Positions 1 through 7,496 of a stretch of 9,977 nt of DNA are shown here, in pieces; position 1 is the first letter of the stretch, and each line of letters opens with the position of its first letter. Below the pieces are notes generated by a model. The model was not told where the DNA came from, made no database searches, and saw only the letters and a program-made list of their open reading frames with translations. The position numbers were made by a program, and so were the translations under genes. This stretch comes from Dehalococcoidia bacterium (GTDB lineage Bacteria > Chloroflexota > Dehalococcoidia > Dehalococcoidales > JAUVZE01): NCBI GenBank assembly GCA_004376435.1, contig SOJS01000101.1, positions 1 through 9,977 on the forward strand, written 5' to 3'.

Positions 1-51
1 GCCCTGTCTGGAGTAAAATAGTATGATTATGGTTGATGAGGGGGTTACGGG

Positions 52-852
52 GTGTCGTATCAGGAAGAGGGGCAGGGAAGATTAAGGCGGTTACGCACCA
101 AGCAGGCGATAGCCCTGGCGATGCAGAATCGGTGGAAAGAGGCAGTCGCCATTAACAAGGGGATACTGGAGAGCTTCCCCAATGATGTTGATGCCTACAA
201 TCGTCTGGGGAGAGCCTATATGGAGCTGGGGGAGTATTCCCTCGCCAAGGAAACCTACGACCATACTCTGGAGCTTGACCCCTATAATGCCATTGCCCAG
301 AAGAATTTGCGGCGCCTGTCTTTGCTGGGTAAGCGCCCGATTAGTGCCCAGGGTGGTTCCCGTAAAGTTAAGCTACAGCATTTTATTGAGGAGATGGGTA
401 AGGCGGGGGTGGTTAACCTTTACCATCTGGCGCCAGCAGAAGTTCTGGCCAGGGTGGTGGCTGGTGATGAGGTGGAGCTAAAAATAGGCAACTCTCATTT
501 AATCGTGGAGAGTAGCCGTCGGCAGTATCTGGGGCAGGTAGAGCCCAAACATGGGCAGCGGCTTATCCGATTAATGAAGGGGGGCAATAAATACTCAGCG
601 GCTATCGTTGCCGCCGCCGAGGACAAGATAACGGTCATTATCAGGGAGGTTTACCAGCATTCCTCTCAGGCAGGGCAACCTTCCTTCCCCCTCAAAGGCG
701 AGGAGAGCCCGCCGCCTTATGTTAGCGATAGAATAATCAGGCGTGAGCTGGAGCAGGAGGAGGTATTGGTGGAGGAGCCGGGCTATACCATAATAAGTGA
801 TGAGGGGACAGAAGTATTACCCCCTGAGGAAACCCCTGAGATTGAAGAATAG
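52..852 (+). CDS. TPR-repeat protein with unassigned middle domain and acidic tail
   Basis: Predicted cytoplasmic protein of 266 residues, probably a protein-protein interaction adaptor; no catalytic function can be assigned. Two tetratricopeptide repeats are visible, about residues 14-47 and 48-81, the second being textbook (YNRLGRAYMELGEYSLAKE, then LELDPYN). A linker at about 90-105 leads to a compact alpha/beta region at 106-201 that I do not recognise; its alternating strands (VELKIG, HLIVESS, KITVIIREV) loosely recall HIRAN-like folds, but that is only a guess. Residues 231-266 are strongly acidic and probably disordered. There is no signal peptide or membrane segment. The GTG start is forced: tandem in-frame TGA stops lie at 34-39, and a GAGGGGG ribosome site at 38-44 sits 7 nt upstream. 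The stop overlaps the gyrA ribosome site, so the two genes are probably co-translated. Confidence 0.85.
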   Translation: MSYQEEGQGRLRRLRTKQAIALAMQNRWKEAVAINKGILESFPNDVDAYNRLGRAYMELGEYSLAKETYDHTLELDPYNAIAQKNLRRLSLLGKRPISAQGGSRKVKLQHFIEEMGKAGVVNLYHLAPAEVLARVVAGDEVELKIGNSHLIVESSRRQYLGQVEPKHGQRLIRLMKGGNKYSAAIVAAAEDKITVIIREVYQHSSQAGQPSFPLKGEESPPPYVSDRIIRRELEQEEVLVEEPGYTIISDEGTEVLPPEETPEIEE

Positions 853-856
853 GAGG
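851..856 (+). promoter_or_regulatory. Ribosome-binding site of gyrA, overlapping the upstream stop
   Basis: A perfect AGGAGG overlaps the TAG stop (850-852) of the TPR gene. It is only 2 nt from the ATG at 859 but 8 nt from the in-frame ATG at 865. That spacing favours 865 as the true gyrA start. The overlap also implies that ribosomes finishing the TPR gene can re-initiate on gyrA. Confidence 0.75.
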
Positions 857-864
857 CGATGAAT

Positions 865-3357
865 ATGACTTTAGGCGCCACGAAACCGATAAAGATAGAA
901 GATGAGATGAGAAGCTCTTATCTTGACTATGCCATGAGCGTCATTGTTTCCCGAGCCTTACCGGATGTGCGCGATGGCTTGAAGCCGGTACAGCGGCGCA
1001 TTCTTTACGCCATGCATGACATGGGGCTAAATCATGCCAGCGCCTATAAAAAGAGTGCTCGCATTGTTGGCGAGGTGCTGGGTAAGTACCACCCCCATGG
1101 CGATACCTCTGTCTATGAGGCGATGGTGCGCCTGGCACAGGGCTTCTCTATGCGCTATACCCTGGTTGATGGGCAGGGCAATTTTGGCAGTGTTGATGAC
1201 GACCCGCCGGCGGCGATGCGCTATACCGAGGCACGCCTGACTGCGCTTGCCGAGCAGATGTTACTTGACATTGATAAGAATACTGTCAATTTTGCCCCCA
1301 ACTTTGATGCCAGCCTCAGTGAGCCTCGGGTGCTGCCGACGCAGTTACCCAATTTGCTGGTTAATGGCAGCTCCGGCATTGCCGTGGGCATGGCAACCAA
1401 TATCCCGCCTCATAATCTGGGGGAGGTGTGTGATGCCATCTCTTATCTCATTGACAATCCCAAGACTACGGTTGAGGAGCTTACCCAGTTTGTTAAGGGT
1501 CCCGATTTCCCCACCGGCGGCATCATCTTAGGACAGGATGGGGTTAAGAATGCCTATGCCACCGGGCGCGGTCGGATATTAGTTCGGGCTAGAGTTCACT
1601 TTGAGGATATTCCGGGGGCGGAGCGCCGTCAGATAGTGGTTACCGAGCTCCCCTACCAGACAAATAAGGCGTCCCTGGTGGAGAAGATAGCCGAGCTGGT
1701 CAAGAATAAGAAACTTTCCGGCATCAGCGGGTTACGCGACGAGTCAGACCGCCAGGGGATGCGTATTGTTGTTGAGCTGAAGCGGGAGTCTCAGCCGCAG
1801 CCGGTCTTAAACAACCTGTATAAGCATACTGCCATGCAGTCAGCCTTCTTTGCCAATATGCTGGCTCTGGTTGATGGCCAGCCCCGGGTAATCAGCCTCA
1901 AGGAGGCGCTCCAGTATTACATTGATTTCCGCCATACCGTTATCACCCGCCGCTCTCGCTTTGAGCTAAAGGTGGCTAAGGCAAGAGCCCATGTCCTGGA
2001 AGGGCTCAAGATTGCCTTAGACCATATTGACAAGGTGATTAGCACTATCCGCAAGTCGGAGACGGCGGAGGCGGCCCGGCGTAACCTGATGGCTGGTTTT
2101 GGTCTAACCCAGAACCAGGCGCAGGCAATTCTGGATATGCAGCTTCGTCGGCTGGCTAATTTAGAGCGGCGCAAGATACTTGATGAGTATGCCGTGGTAG
2201 TAAAGAGGATTGCCTATTTTGAAGACCTGCTGGCTAACCCGAGGAGAATTCTTCTCTTGGTAAGGGAAGAAGCGGCTGAGCTAAAGTCTAAGTATGGCGA
2301 CCGGCGGCGCACTGAGCTGGTGGAGCAGGGGATGATGGAGTTTAGTGAGGAAGACCTTATTCTTCACCAAAGGGTGGTGGTAACCTTAAGCAACCGCGGC
2401 TTTGTCAAGAGAACACCTTCCCACAGCTACAAGCCGCAGCATCGCGGCGGCAAGGGTATTATCGGCATGGTGACCAGGGAGGAAGATGCCGTCAGACTGC
2501 TGACGGTGGCTGATACCCATGATAACCTGCTCTTCTTCACCAACCGGGGCAAGGTCTTTTCCCTTAAGTGCCATGAAACGCCGGCTGATACTACCCGCAC
2601 GGCTAAGGGAATGGCGGTGATAAATCTTTTCCCGGTGGCTGATGGTGAGAGGGTGACGGCGATGGTTGCCATAAAGAGTTTTACCCCTGGTGCCTACCTG
2701 CTTATGGCTACTGCTGGCGGGGAGATAAAGAAGACGGCGGTGGCTAAATTTGCTGCTGTGCGCAGCAGCGGGCTTATCGCCATGGATTTGGAGGAGAGGG
2801 ATGAGCTGGTGGGGGCCTGTCTGGCTAATGATGAGGATGATGTCATATTGGTAACTGCCCAGGGGCAGTCAATCAGGTTTACCGTACCCAGTTTAAGAGC
2901 CACCTCAAGAACCAGCGGCGGGGTGCGGGCTATTCGCCTGGCCGGCGGTGAACGGGTGGTGGCTATGGATATTGCCCATCCGGATGCCTTTGTCCTGACC
3001 GTTACCAGCGGCGGCTTTGGTAAGCTCACCCCGGTCAGCCGCTACCCACGGCAGCACCGTGCCGGCAGCGGCGTCAGGACTTTTAAGCTCACCGAGAAAA
3101 GTGATAATGTCGCTGACGCCAGGGTGGTTTTCCCATCCCAGCAGCTAATGATTATCTCGGCTGATGGTATTGTCACCCGCACCCCGGTGCGGGAGAAAGA
3201 CCCCACAAAGGGGATTACTGTTCAGGGCAGGAGCACCCAGGGGGTGCGGGTGATGAGACCGGCCCCCGGCGACAGGATAGTGGCTATTGCCTGCATGGAT
3301 ATGGAAAAGGAAGCTAAAGGAAAGAAAGCAAAGAAGAAGGCAGGACGGCGGTCTTAG
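865..3357 (+). CDS. gyrA: DNA gyrase subunit A
   Basis: The A subunit of type IIA topoisomerase; with GyrB (not in this window) it introduces negative supercoils using ATP. The start at 865 gives 830 residues, close to B. subtilis GyrA; starting at 859 would add two. Numbering from 865, the N-terminal breakage-reunion domain carries HPHGDTSVYE, where Thr81 and Glu85 occupy the quinolone-contact positions (E. coli Ser83 and Asp87), and AAMRYTEARL with catalytic Tyr120. The tower and coiled-coil region follows at about 340-480. The C-terminal beta-pinwheel begins around 490 and contains a GyrA box, QHRGGKG, at 525-531. That box separates gyrase from topoisomerase IV ParC. The tail ends in a lysine-rich stretch instead of the acidic tail seen in E. 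coli. No key residue is missing and the frame is intact. It follows the TPR gene with a 12-nt gap, and its stop overlaps the opposing radical SAM gene. Confidence 0.97.
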   Translation: MTLGATKPIKIEDEMRSSYLDYAMSVIVSRALPDVRDGLKPVQRRILYAMHDMGLNHASAYKKSARIVGEVLGKYHPHGDTSVYEAMVRLAQGFSMRYTLVDGQGNFGSVDDDPPAAMRYTEARLTALAEQMLLDIDKNTVNFAPNFDASLSEPRVLPTQLPNLLVNGSSGIAVGMATNIPPHNLGEVCDAISYLIDNPKTTVEELTQFVKGPDFPTGGIILGQDGVKNAYATGRGRILVRARVHFEDIPGAERRQIVVTELPYQTNKASLVEKIAELVKNKKLSGISGLRDESDRQGMRIVVELKRESQPQPVLNNLYKHTAMQSAFFANMLALVDGQPRVISLKEALQYYIDFRHTVITRRSRFELKVAKARAHVLEGLKIALDHIDKVISTIRKSETAEAARRNLMAGFGLTQNQAQAILDMQLRRLANLERRKILDEYAVVVKRIAYFEDLLANPRRILLLVREEAAELKSKYGDRRRTELVEQGMMEFSEEDLILHQRVVVTLSNRGFVKRTPSHSYKPQHRGGKGIIGMVTREEDAVRLLTVADTHDNLLFFTNRGKVFSLKCHETPADTTRTAKGMAVINLFPVADGERVTAMVAIKSFTPGAYLLMATAGGEIKKTAVAKFAAVRSSGLIAMDLEERDELVGACLANDEDDVILVTAQGQSIRFTVPSLRATSRTSGGVRAIRLAGGERVVAMDIAHPDAFVLTVTSGGFGKLTPVSRYPRQHRAGSGVRTFKLTEKSDNVADARVVFPSQQLMIISADGIVTRTPVREKDPTKGITVQGRSTQGVRVMRPAPGDRIVAIACMDMEKEAKGKKAKKKAGRRS

Positions 3358-5183
3358 GTGGCTTGCTGGTATTTCTGCCGGCAACTCGGCTGGTATTTTT
3401 CCAGTCCGCAGGCATTACAGGCTTTACTGCGGCAGTCAGCTGTTTCCTTACCGTCTTGGGCACGCTGATATTCCCGCTTCAGGAAAGCGGCGGTTACCCC
3501 GACATCAATATGAGCCCAGGGCAGTAGCTCATCCAAGGGGCGCTGCCGCTGGGCGTAGAAGCCAGGGTCAAGCCCGCTTTCACTGAAGGCACGAAGCCAG
3601 TTTTCAAAATTAAAGCGCTCGTCCCAGGCATCAAAGGTTGAGCCTAGCTGCCAGGCATGGTAGATAACCTGACCAAGTCGTCTATCCCCCCGCGACAGTG
3701 CTGCCTCAAGCAGGCTGGTTTTGGGGTCGGGCCAGGATAGGCGGCTCCCCGTTGGGCGCAGTCCTTTTTTCAGGATTTCATGCTTGGCGTCTAACTCTGT
3801 CTGGCTGGACTGGGCTACCCACTGGAAGGGGGTGTGGGGCTTGGGGACAAAGGTGGACAGGCTAACTCTTATGTGGGGCTTCCTGCTCTTGCTCCCTGAA
3901 GAGCGGATTTTAGCCACTAGCTGGATGATTTCCTCTATATCATCAGTGGTTTCGCCGGGCAAATCAAGCATAAAATAAAGCTTAAGCCCTGTCCAGCCCT
4001 TGGCGAAGGCGGCGGCAGCTGTCTGCAGGATTTCGTCTTCGGAGATATATTTATTGATGGCTCGCCGCAGTCTTTCGCTGCCGACCTCGGGGGCGAAGGT
4101 AAGCCCTGTCTTGCGGCGGGAGGGGAGGGAGTCAATCAATCTTAGTGAGAAGCGGTCAATACGCAGGCTGGGCAGGGACAGGGACAGATTATAGTCCTGA
4201 TAGCGCTGGCAGAGACTGGTGACCAGCTCGTCAATGTTGGGGTAGTCGCTGGTGCACAGTGAGACCAGAGATACCTCATTATAGCCGCAGTTGGCGATAA
4301 TCTCCCCGACTGCCTCTATTATCTCCGGCTGGGGGCGTTCCCGCACCGGCCGGTAGATAACCCCTGCCTGACAGAAGCGGCAGCCGCGGCTGCACCCCCG
4401 CTGGATTTCAACCGCCCCACGGTCATGGACTACCTCGATATAGGGGACTACCGGTTTAGTAACCGGCGGCGGCAGCTGGGGCACTATCCGTCGCTTAATA
4501 GAGGCTTTAGCCGCCGGCACGGTCGGGGTGATGCTTTTAAACAGGCCATCAGTTTCGTATTTCACCTGATAGAGGCTAGGCACATAGATGCCGGGGATAG
4601 CCGCCGCCTTCTTTAGTAGCCCCTTTTTTGAGGCTGCCTTGCCCTTCCCGTCTCGGAAGAGGTCAGCCAGTTCCAGCACCACCTCCTCACCATCCCCGAT
4701 GACAAAAAGGTCAATGAAGTCAGCCATTGGCTCCGGGTTGAGGGCGCAGCTACCGCCGGCAATTACCAGTGGCTGGAAATCGTCTCTTTCTGATGCCAGC
4801 ACCGGGATTTGAGCTAGGTCAAGCATATTGAGGACATTGGTATAGGTTAGCTCGTAGCCCAGTGAGAAGCCGATGATGTCAAATTCCTTTAAGGGGTGTC
4901 CCGATTCCAGGCTGGCCAGCGGGATACCCCTATCTCGCAATACTGCCTCCATATCTACCCAGGGGGCAAAGACCCTCTCGGCAAGGACATCCGGCTGGCT
5001 ATTAAGCAGCTCATAGAGGATGGGCAGCGCCATATTGGACATACCTATTTCATATAAATCGGGGTAGGTAAGGGCTATCTTGAGGCGGGTTTTGCCCCAG
5101 TCCTTGGTGATGCTGTTCCATTCACCGGCGGTATAGCGAGCCGGCCTGGTGACCTGGTGCAGTATGTTATCAGGATAGCTCAA
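3354..5183 (-). CDS. Radical SAM protein, TIGR03960-like, with B12-binding-like N-terminus
   Basis: Probable cytoplasmic radical S-adenosylmethionine enzyme of 609 residues with unknown substrate. Residues about 30-180 look like a cobalamin-binding-type Rossmann region (ALTYPDLYEIGMSN, FDIIGFSLGYELTYTNVLNML, VIAGGSCALNPEPMADFIDLFVIGDGEE in succession). The radical SAM core at about 255-480 opens with EIQRGCSRGCRFCQAG, giving C264, C268 and C271 for the 4Fe-4S cluster. The C-terminus carries a second cysteine set, C584, C589, C592 and C601, which may hold an auxiliary cluster or metal. Order and length match the uncharacterised TIGR03960 family, distant from YgiQ and MiaB/RimO enzymes. In many bacteria this family sits beside a DUF2344 protein; here none follows, because gyrA is convergent directly at the stop. 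The TTG start at 5183-5181 is preceded by GGAGAGAG about 5 nt upstream on the minus strand. Confidence 0.85.
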   Translation of the reverse strand: MSYPDNILHQVTRPARYTAGEWNSITKDWGKTRLKIALTYPDLYEIGMSNMALPILYELLNSQPDVLAERVFAPWVDMEAVLRDRGIPLASLESGHPLKEFDIIGFSLGYELTYTNVLNMLDLAQIPVLASERDDFQPLVIAGGSCALNPEPMADFIDLFVIGDGEEVVLELADLFRDGKGKAASKKGLLKKAAAIPGIYVPSLYQVKYETDGLFKSITPTVPAAKASIKRRIVPQLPPPVTKPVVPYIEVVHDRGAVEIQRGCSRGCRFCQAGVIYRPVRERPQPEIIEAVGEIIANCGYNEVSLVSLCTSDYPNIDELVTSLCQRYQDYNLSLSLPSLRIDRFSLRLIDSLPSRRKTGLTFAPEVGSERLRRAINKYISEDEILQTAAAAFAKGWTGLKLYFMLDLPGETTDDIEEIIQLVAKIRSSGSKSRKPHIRVSLSTFVPKPHTPFQWVAQSSQTELDAKHEILKKGLRPTGSRLSWPDPKTSLLEAALSRGDRRLGQVIYHAWQLGSTFDAWDERFNFENWLRAFSESGLDPGFYAQRQRPLDELLPWAHIDVGVTAAFLKREYQRAQDGKETADCRSKACNACGLEKYQPSCRQKYQQAT

Positions 5184-5204
5184 TTTGCTCTCTCCAGACT
5201 ACCA

Positions 5205-5233
5205 ATTATAGGCTCTCCCCCCTTTAGGTGCAA
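5205..5233 (-). promoter_or_regulatory. Candidate sigma-70 promoter for the radical SAM gene
   Basis: Reading the minus strand, a TTGCAC -35 element (5233-5228; the TTG matches consensus) is followed after exactly 17 nt by a perfect TATAAT -10 (5210-5205). Transcription would begin near 5198, giving a leader of only about 15 nt that still contains the GGAGAGAG ribosome site. The -10 and spacing are convincing; the -35 is weak. Confidence 0.5.
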
Positions 5234-5238
5234 CCTGT

Positions 5239-5262
5239 GCCGCCAAGATACCAAAAGGCGGC
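5239..5262. repeat. GC-rich inverted repeat between divergent promoters
   Basis: The arms GCCGCC (5239-5244) and GGCGGC (5257-5262) are perfectly complementary and flank a 12-nt A-rich centre. The element lies just upstream of the lysS -10 box and upstream of the opposing promoter. It has no downstream T tract, so it is not an intrinsic terminator. It could be an operator for a repressor acting on both genes, or simply chance in a GC-rich genome. Confidence 0.35.
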
Positions 5263-5270
5263 GAATGTTG

Positions 5271-5276
5271 TATAAT
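5271..5276 (+). promoter_or_regulatory. Candidate -10 element for the lysS operon
   Basis: A perfect TATAAT lies 36 nt upstream of the lysS ATG. No good -35 hexamer is found at 15-18 nt spacing, and the TGn extension is not in register, so the promoter may need an activator or use another sigma factor. The expected transcript leader is about 30 nt, too short for a T-box or other riboswitch. Confidence 0.4.
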
Positions 5277-5312
5277 AGCGGTAGTATAACTTGGGAGCAA
5301 AAGAGGATAGAG

Positions 5313-6791
5313 ATGAGCAGCCGATTAGACCATATTGCGCAAAAGCGGCGGGAAAAGCTTGACCGCATCCGCAAGCGGGGTATTGACCCCTACCCCCACC
5401 GCTACCACCGTAGCCACACCACCGAGCAGGCAATCGCCCTGCTTGAGCAGTGTGAGGCCGGCGGGAAAGAAACGCCGCTAGTTAGCGTTGGCGGACGCAT
5501 TACCGCCAGCCGACTGATGGGCAAGATATCATTTCTTGATTTGCGCGATGGCTCGGGTAAGATTCAGCTGCTTTTCTCTCAAGGCCGCCTTGATAAGCAG
5601 CAAGGCGAGCTTTTTGATGATTTGGATATCGGCGATATTATCGGCGTCAGCGGCAGGCCTTTTCGGACGAAGAGCCGGGAGCCTACCATTGAGGTGGAGG
5701 GTCTGACCCTGCTGGCGAAGTCGCTCCAGCCCCTGCCGGAGAAGTGGCACGGCTTAAGCGATGTTGACAAGCGCTACCGACAGCGCTACCTTGACCTTAT
5801 TGCCAACGCCGAGGTCAGGAAAATCTTCCGGGTGCGCAGCCAGGCTATCACCGCCATCCGCAGCTTTCTTAATAAGCGGGGATTTCTGGAGGTGGAAACG
5901 CCGGTGCTCCAGCCTGCAGCCGGCGGTGCTCTTGCCCGCCCCTTTGTCACCCACCACCACGCCCTTGACCAGGATTTCTATCTGCGCATTGCCACTGAGC
6001 TTCACCTCAAACGGCTGATTGTCGGCGGCTTTGACAAGGTCTATGAGCTGGGGCGCATCTTCCGCAATGAGGGCGTCTCCACCAAGCATAATCCTGAGTT
6101 CACCACACTGGAGAGCTATGAAGCCTATGCCGACTATAACGATGTAATGAAGATGGTGGAGAAGATGGTAGGAAGTGTTGCCCGCCTGGTGGCTGGTGGC
6201 TATGGGGTTGAGTTCGGCAACACCACTATAGACTTCAAGCCACCGTGGCCACGCCTCAGTCTGCGGCAGGCGGTCAAAAAATATAGCGGCATTGACTTTG
6301 AGCAGTATCCTGATACCGACTCCCTGCGGGCGGAGATGGTGCGCCTGAAGATGGAGGTTGACCCCAAAAAGAGGCGAGGTCGGCTGATAGATGAGCTTAT
6401 CTCAACCTTTGTTGAGCCCAAGCTGATACAGCCCACCTTCCTGCTGGACTATCCGCTGGAAATGTCGCCCTTAGCCAAGGCAAAGCCCGATGATGGGCGT
6501 CTGGTGGAGCGTTTTGAGGCTTTTGCCGGCGGCATGGAGATTGCCAATGCTTTTACTGAGCTTAACGACCCGATAGAGCAGAGACAGCGCTTCCTCCAGC
6601 AGCAAAAAGAGCGCCGGGCAGGGGATGAGGAGGTAGAGACGGCTGATGAAGATTTCCTGGCGGCGCTGGAGTACGGCATGCCGCCCACCGGTGGGCTGGG
6701 GGTGGGCATTGACCGCCTGGTGATGCTGTTCACCGGGGGGCAGTCAATCCGTGAGGTAATCCTCTTCCCCCAGCTGAGAGAGAAACCATAG
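5313..6791 (+). CDS. lysS: Lysyl-tRNA synthetase, class II
   Basis: Charges tRNA-Lys with lysine in the cytoplasm. At 492 residues it is full length for bacterial LysRS. The N-terminal OB-fold anticodon-binding domain spans about 57-138 (VSVGGRITASRLMGKISFLDL). The class II core follows: motif 1 near 177-203 ending FLEVETPVLQ, the AGGALARPF segment at 203-211, motif 2 with R251-N-E-G and the PEFTTLE loop, and motif 3 GLGVGIDR at 461-468 with its ATP-binding arginine. I chose the ATG at 5313 because GAGGAT at 5303-5308 provides a ribosome site and the protein start matches family length. An in-frame ATG at 5265 would add 16 residues but falls at the promoter. It heads a unit with the PD-(D/E)XK gene 18 nt downstream, then serS and tRNA-Ser. 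Confidence 0.97.
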   Translation: MSSRLDHIAQKRREKLDRIRKRGIDPYPHRYHRSHTTEQAIALLEQCEAGGKETPLVSVGGRITASRLMGKISFLDLRDGSGKIQLLFSQGRLDKQQGELFDDLDIGDIIGVSGRPFRTKSREPTIEVEGLTLLAKSLQPLPEKWHGLSDVDKRYRQRYLDLIANAEVRKIFRVRSQAITAIRSFLNKRGFLEVETPVLQPAAGGALARPFVTHHHALDQDFYLRIATELHLKRLIVGGFDKVYELGRIFRNEGVSTKHNPEFTTLESYEAYADYNDVMKMVEKMVGSVARLVAGGYGVEFGNTTIDFKPPWPRLSLRQAVKKYSGIDFEQYPDTDSLRAEMVRLKMEVDPKKRRGRLIDELISTFVEPKLIQPTFLLDYPLEMSPLAKAKPDDGRLVERFEAFAGGMEIANAFTELNDPIEQRQRFLQQQKERRAGDEEVETADEDFLAALEYGMPPTGGLGVGIDRLVMLFTGGQSIREVILFPQLREKP

Positions 6792-6809
6792 AGGGGCGAG
6801 GTATAGCAG

Positions 6810-7496
6810 ATGAACTATAGATTAAGCCCGTCAGATTTGACATTCTTATACCAAGGGTGCAAGCGGTGTTTTTATTTCAAGGTGGTTGACAACATCTACC
6901 AGCCGTCAATCCCCCTGCCCGGCATCTTCACCAAAATGGCAGCTCTCCTCAAGGACTATTATACCGGCAAGCATACCAGGGAATTGCACATTGACATCCC
7001 GCCGGGGACGGTGGACTACGGCGAGAGGCGTGTTAAATCAAAGCCTATCCAGCTACCGGGTCATAGCGCCACCTGTTTTATCAGCGGCCGCTTTGATATT
7101 GTGGTCAATTTTGAGGACGGAACCTATGGCGTTATCGATTTCAAGACGGGCAACCCCAACGAGGAGTATGCTCAACTCTATAGCCGCCAGCTTCACGCCT
7201 ATGCCTATGCCCTGGAGAATGCCGCCCCCGGTACCCTGGCGCTATCTCCGGTTACCAAGATGGGGTTACTCTATTTCCATCCTTCAGCCGTCAGCCAGCA
7301 GCGCCCTGAGCAGCTCTCCTATGAGGCTGACATTACCTGGATTGAGATAGAGAAGAACAAGCCCGGTTTCCTGAAATTTGTGGCCGAGGTTTTAGATTTG
7401 CTTGAGTCCCCTCAGCCTCCCCCACCATCCCCGTACTGCCCGTGGTGTAGCTATGTTAGTAACCTGAGAAATAGTATGGAGAAATCCGATGCTTGA
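6810..7496 (+). CDS. PD-(D/E)XK (RecB/Cas4-like) nuclease-fold protein with two CxxC pairs
   Basis: Predicted cytoplasmic protein of 228 residues with a restriction-endonuclease-like fold; its substrate is unknown. The core shows GRFD with Asp96, then VIDFK with Asp110 and Lys112, then YSRQLHAYAYALE with Gln127, the order expected of the RecB/Cas4 branch with an intact metal site. Near the N-terminus GCKRCFYFK supplies C17 and C20, and near the C-terminus YCPWC supplies C210 and C213. Together these four cysteines could clamp an Fe-S cluster or zinc, as in Cas4 and AddB, although those usually use one N-terminal plus three C-terminal cysteines. No helicase, Cas or recombination gene is nearby. 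The ATG has GCGAGG 8 nt upstream, and the last 8 bases overlap serS. RNA processing, DNA repair or a non-enzymatic binding role are all open. Confidence 0.82.
   Translation: MNYRLSPSDLTFLYQGCKRCFYFKVVDNIYQPSIPLPGIFTKMAALLKDYYTGKHTRELHIDIPPGTVDYGERRVKSKPIQLPGHSATCFISGRFDIVVNFEDGTYGVIDFKTGNPNEEYAQLYSRQLHAYAYALENAAPGTLALSPVTKMGLLYFHPSAVSQQRPEQLSYEADITWIEIEKNKPGFLKFVAEVLDLLESPQPPPPSPYCPWCSYVSNLRNSMEKSDA

Noticed and set aside
1..51. C-terminal end of an upstream gene (in-frame stops at 14-16 or 19-21).
   Set aside because: Only five or six codons would be present, and stops occur in more than one frame, so no gene end can be supported.
3233..3247. Hairpin GCACCC-AGG-GGGTGC near the end of gyrA, possibly a terminator.
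   Set aside because: It lies inside conserved gyrA coding sequence about 110 bp before the stop and has no T tract.
865..3357. Topoisomerase IV subunit A (ParC) as the identity of the gyrase-like gene.
   Set aside because: The QHRGGKG GyrA box and full-length C-terminal pinwheel point to GyrA.
5157..5312. N-terminal extension of LysRS back to 5157 or 5265.
   Set aside because: It would overlap the radical SAM start and the promoter elements. The ATG at 5313 has a ribosome site and gives the standard family length.
5277..5312. T-box riboswitch ahead of lysS.
   Set aside because: The leader downstream of the -10 is about 30 nt, far too short for a T-box fold.
5754..6089. A 111-codon minus-strand open frame opposite lysS.
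   Set aside because: It is an antisense shadow of conserved LysRS core sequence, with no ribosome site and no recognisable motif.
6886..7350. A 154-codon open frame on the plus strand inside the nuclease-fold gene.
   Set aside because: It is low-complexity, Ser/Pro/Arg-rich, has no family resemblance, and overlaps a gene with clear catalytic motifs.
6810..7496. Reading the nuclease-fold protein as Cas4.
   Set aside because: No CRISPR array or cas gene is present, and the cysteine arrangement (two plus two) differs from the usual one plus three.
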